This document shows, piece after piece, positions 62,768 through 64,000 of a stretch of DNA of 64,000 nt. The DNA is from an uncultured Dehalococcoidia bacterium. GTDB lineage: Bacteria > Chloroflexota > Dehalococcoidia > Lucifugimonadales > Lucifugimonadaceae. The DNA is taken from positions 558,001 to 622,000 of the forward strand of contig OY282385.1 in NCBI GenBank assembly GCA_958295935.1, written 5' to 3'. Numbering within the stretch: the stretch's first letter is position 1; every line of letters begins with the position of its first letter. The notes below the pieces were generated by a model. It was not told the origin of the DNA and did not search any database. It saw only the letters and a list, made by a program, of their open reading frames with translations. A program made the translations under genes and the position numbers.

Positions 62768-63160
62768 ATGCACAGACAACAGATAATGCCCGACTGGCCA
62801 TGGGCCAGCAAGTTCCGCATCGCACAAGGCGTCCGGGTCGGAAACACCATCTACGTCTCCGGGCAGGTCGCATACGACCGTAACGGCAACCTCGTCGGAA
62901 ACGGAGATATGAAAACCCAGGCCGAGCAGACCTTCCGCAACGTCGAAGAAGTACTCCAGGCCGCCGGGGGAACCATGAGGGATGTCGTCAAGATAACCGC
63001 ATGGCTAACAGACATGGACCGATACGCCGAATACGCCGAAGCCCGAGCCGCCGCCTTCCCCGACCTCCCGCCCGCAAGCGCATCCGTATCCTCCCCGCGC
63101 CTGGTCAATCCCGACCTCCTCGTAGAAATAGAGGCCGTCGCAGTCCTCCACCAAGACTAA
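62768..63160 (+). CDS. RidA (YjgF/UK114) family protein
   Basis: A 130-aa protein of the RidA family, which hydrolyses reactive enamines/imines or related intermediates. Landmarks: GVRVGNTIYVSGQVAYD, QTFRNVEEVLQAAG, VKITAWLTDMDRYAEY and the C-terminal NPDLLVEIEAVAVL. The catalytic Arg expected in RVEI/ARASVEV-type segments is replaced around SASVSSPRLVN, so it may be a non-canonical subgroup. Last plus-strand gene before the window's right end. Confidence 0.9.
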   Translation: MHRQQIMPDWPWASKFRIAQGVRVGNTIYVSGQVAYDRNGNLVGNGDMKTQAEQTFRNVEEVLQAAGGTMRDVVKITAWLTDMDRYAEYAEARAAAFPDLPPASASVSSPRLVNPDLLVEIEAVAVLHQD

Positions 63161-63209
63161 AGCCGTCGTAGGGGCCATAGCCGTCGTATGGGCGGATCGC
63201 GATCCGCCC
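63161..63209 (+). terminator. Bidirectional palindromic terminator with short repeats
   Basis: A perfect 20-bp palindrome (two halves GGGCGGATCG / CGATCCGCCC, 63190-63209) lies between the convergent RidA and penicillin-acylase genes. Just before it AGCCGTCGTA occurs twice (63161-63170 and 63179-63188). Confidence 0.6.
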
Positions 63210-63216
63210 CCTCAGC

Positions 63217-64000
63217 CTAAGACTTCAACGTCAGAACCGAAGCCGCACCCTCTAGAGAATCCCCCTCGTCAAAAGGTAGAAAGTGGTACCGACCCCCAAG
63301 CCACTCCGGCAACTGGTCGCAGTAGTGCTCCGAACCAGGATGCCCAGACTGACCTTGAGACTCCACGGCCCACATACCTTCCTCGCCCAGATCGCTAATC
63401 AGACGATAGTTGGCCCCCATGAGAGCCCCCCAGTTGGGATCGAAGCCCGTATTGCACACCGTCACCCCGTTGCCTCCCACCGGCAAACCCCCTCGGTCCA
63501 GCAACTCACCCAGATCTCCCCGCTCAGTCAACACGTGCCGTAGGTGTATCCGGTGCAGCTTGCCCCAAACCCAACCACTCATATCCGGCCCCAACCGGGA
63601 CTCGATCTCGTCCAGCGCAGAGCGCATCGCGGCAACGATCGACTCCTCACGATCCGAGCGAGCGAACCACCCCGCCCTGTTCGCGTGCAGCAAAGCCGCT
63701 GATATCCCGCTGCAGTTCCCCGTAAGCGCCCCGGCCAGTTCGCCCTCGAAACGCTCCTCGGCAACCCGGCGCATCCACTTGTTGAAGAACACCTCGAAGA
63801 TCGAAGCCCCAACCGAAGACGGTTCCATGCGATGGTCCCAAGCCTCCAGGTGACCCGCCGCCGCCGCAACACGAGCGTCCCCGCTGCCGCGCAAGAGAGG
63901 CATCAGAGCAGGCATAGCCTCATCCGCACGCAAAACGTGAGTGTCCTGATGCATCTCCGCAAACGTATCCTTGCTGAACGACTCGCGACCCTCGATCATC
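63217..64000 (-). CDS. Penicillin acylase-family protein, C-terminal part (cut by right edge)
   Basis: About 260 residues of the beta-subunit end of an N-terminal-nucleophile acylase: WVWGKLHRIHLRHVLTERG, LPVGGNGVTVCNTGFDP, MGANYRLISDLGEEGMWAVE and QGQSGHPGSEHYCDQLPEW are all typical of the last quarter of penicillin/acyl-homoserine-lactone acylases. Whole family proteins have about 750-850 aa, so the signal peptide, alpha chain and catalytic Ser are beyond the window. Probably periplasmic. Confidence 0.88.
   Translation of the reverse strand, partial: MIEGRESFSKDTFAEMHQDTHVLRADEAMPALMPLLRGSGDARVAAAAGHLEAWDHRMEPSSVGASIFEVFFNKWMRRVAEERFEGELAGALTGNCSGISAALLHANRAGWFARSDREESIVAAMRSALDEIESRLGPDMSGWVWGKLHRIHLRHVLTERGDLGELLDRGGLPVGGNGVTVCNTGFDPNWGALMGANYRLISDLGEEGMWAVESQGQSGHPGSEHYCDQLPEWLGGRYHFLPFDEGDSLEGAASVLTLKS

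Noticed and set aside
1-64000. CRISPR array, tRNA or rRNA genes
   Set aside because: No regularly spaced repeats and no tRNA-like T-arm or anticodon patterns were found; the repeats seen are within coding genes or flank the DUF262 insert.

Overview
The window is GC-rich, gene-dense bacterial chromosome with no rRNA or tRNA genes seen. The gene content suggests an environmental Chloroflexota-like bacterium (SAR202/Dehalococcoidia type): paired DUF1800/DUF1501/NHL clusters, hydantoinase A/B, CocE hydrolase, Gfo/Idh dehydrogenase, stand-alone amidohydrolases, and peptide-binding lipoproteins with a Val/Glu repeat stalk. This assignment is inference from gene content; no marker gene is present.

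1-5.25 kb is the most remarkable region: a selenoprotein cluster. It holds grdC, grdA with an in-frame UGA at its known selenocysteine site, and a grdE-like gene running off the left edge. Among them lie a glutaredoxin with a U-G-P-C active site and a ferredoxin:thioredoxin reductase (FTR) beta-like protein with two in-frame UGA codons. Those two fall exactly where the two redox-active cysteines of FTR sit (CPU...CPC...CIU). All four UGA codons are followed by a near-identical hairpin (7-bp stem, 5-6 nt loop, loop 19-22 nt after the UGA) fitting a bacterial SECIS element. A conventional gene caller would break or shorten these three genes. I propose a selenium-based electron-transfer module in which the FTR-like diselenol and/or the Sec-glutaredoxin reduce a glycine-reductase-type GrdA.

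5.4-15.5 kb: thiD, an amidohydrolase, an MFS carrier, a small membrane protein, a zinc alcohol dehydrogenase, an Eis-type acetyltransferase, a mannonate-dehydratase-like gene, DUF1802, EVE and YbaK genes. 14.6-19.1 kb: pstA/pstC and phoR/phoB, with two candidate PHO boxes (11-bp period) but no pstS, pstB or phoU. 19.1-24.4 kb: Gfo/Idh, a zinc ribbon, a metallo-beta-lactamase, an AT-richer type II restriction-modification pair and a His-rich metal-binding protein.

24.5-30.9 kb: a glcDEF-type flavin/iron-sulfur oxidase, an SDR lacking its catalytic Tyr/Lys, and a 3-hydroxyisobutyrate dehydrogenase-like gene. 31.0-34.6 and 39.1-42.9 kb: two DUF1800-DUF1501-NHL clusters in mirror orientation, each followed by an AT-richer insert. 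The first insert is a GmrSD-like DUF262/DUF1524 gene bounded by perfect 84-bp direct repeats of the NHL 3' end. The second is an unrecognised two-gene membrane cassette.

43.1-64 kb: a translationally coupled hyuB-hyuA-cocE-binding-protein operon, a ceramidase-like and a VOC gene on the other strand, then a DgaE-like lyase, a peptide ABC importer without ATPases, three tandem paralogous amidohydrolases, a TIM-barrel isomerase, a deacetylase-type amidohydrolase, RidA, and the end of a penicillin acylase cut by the right edge.
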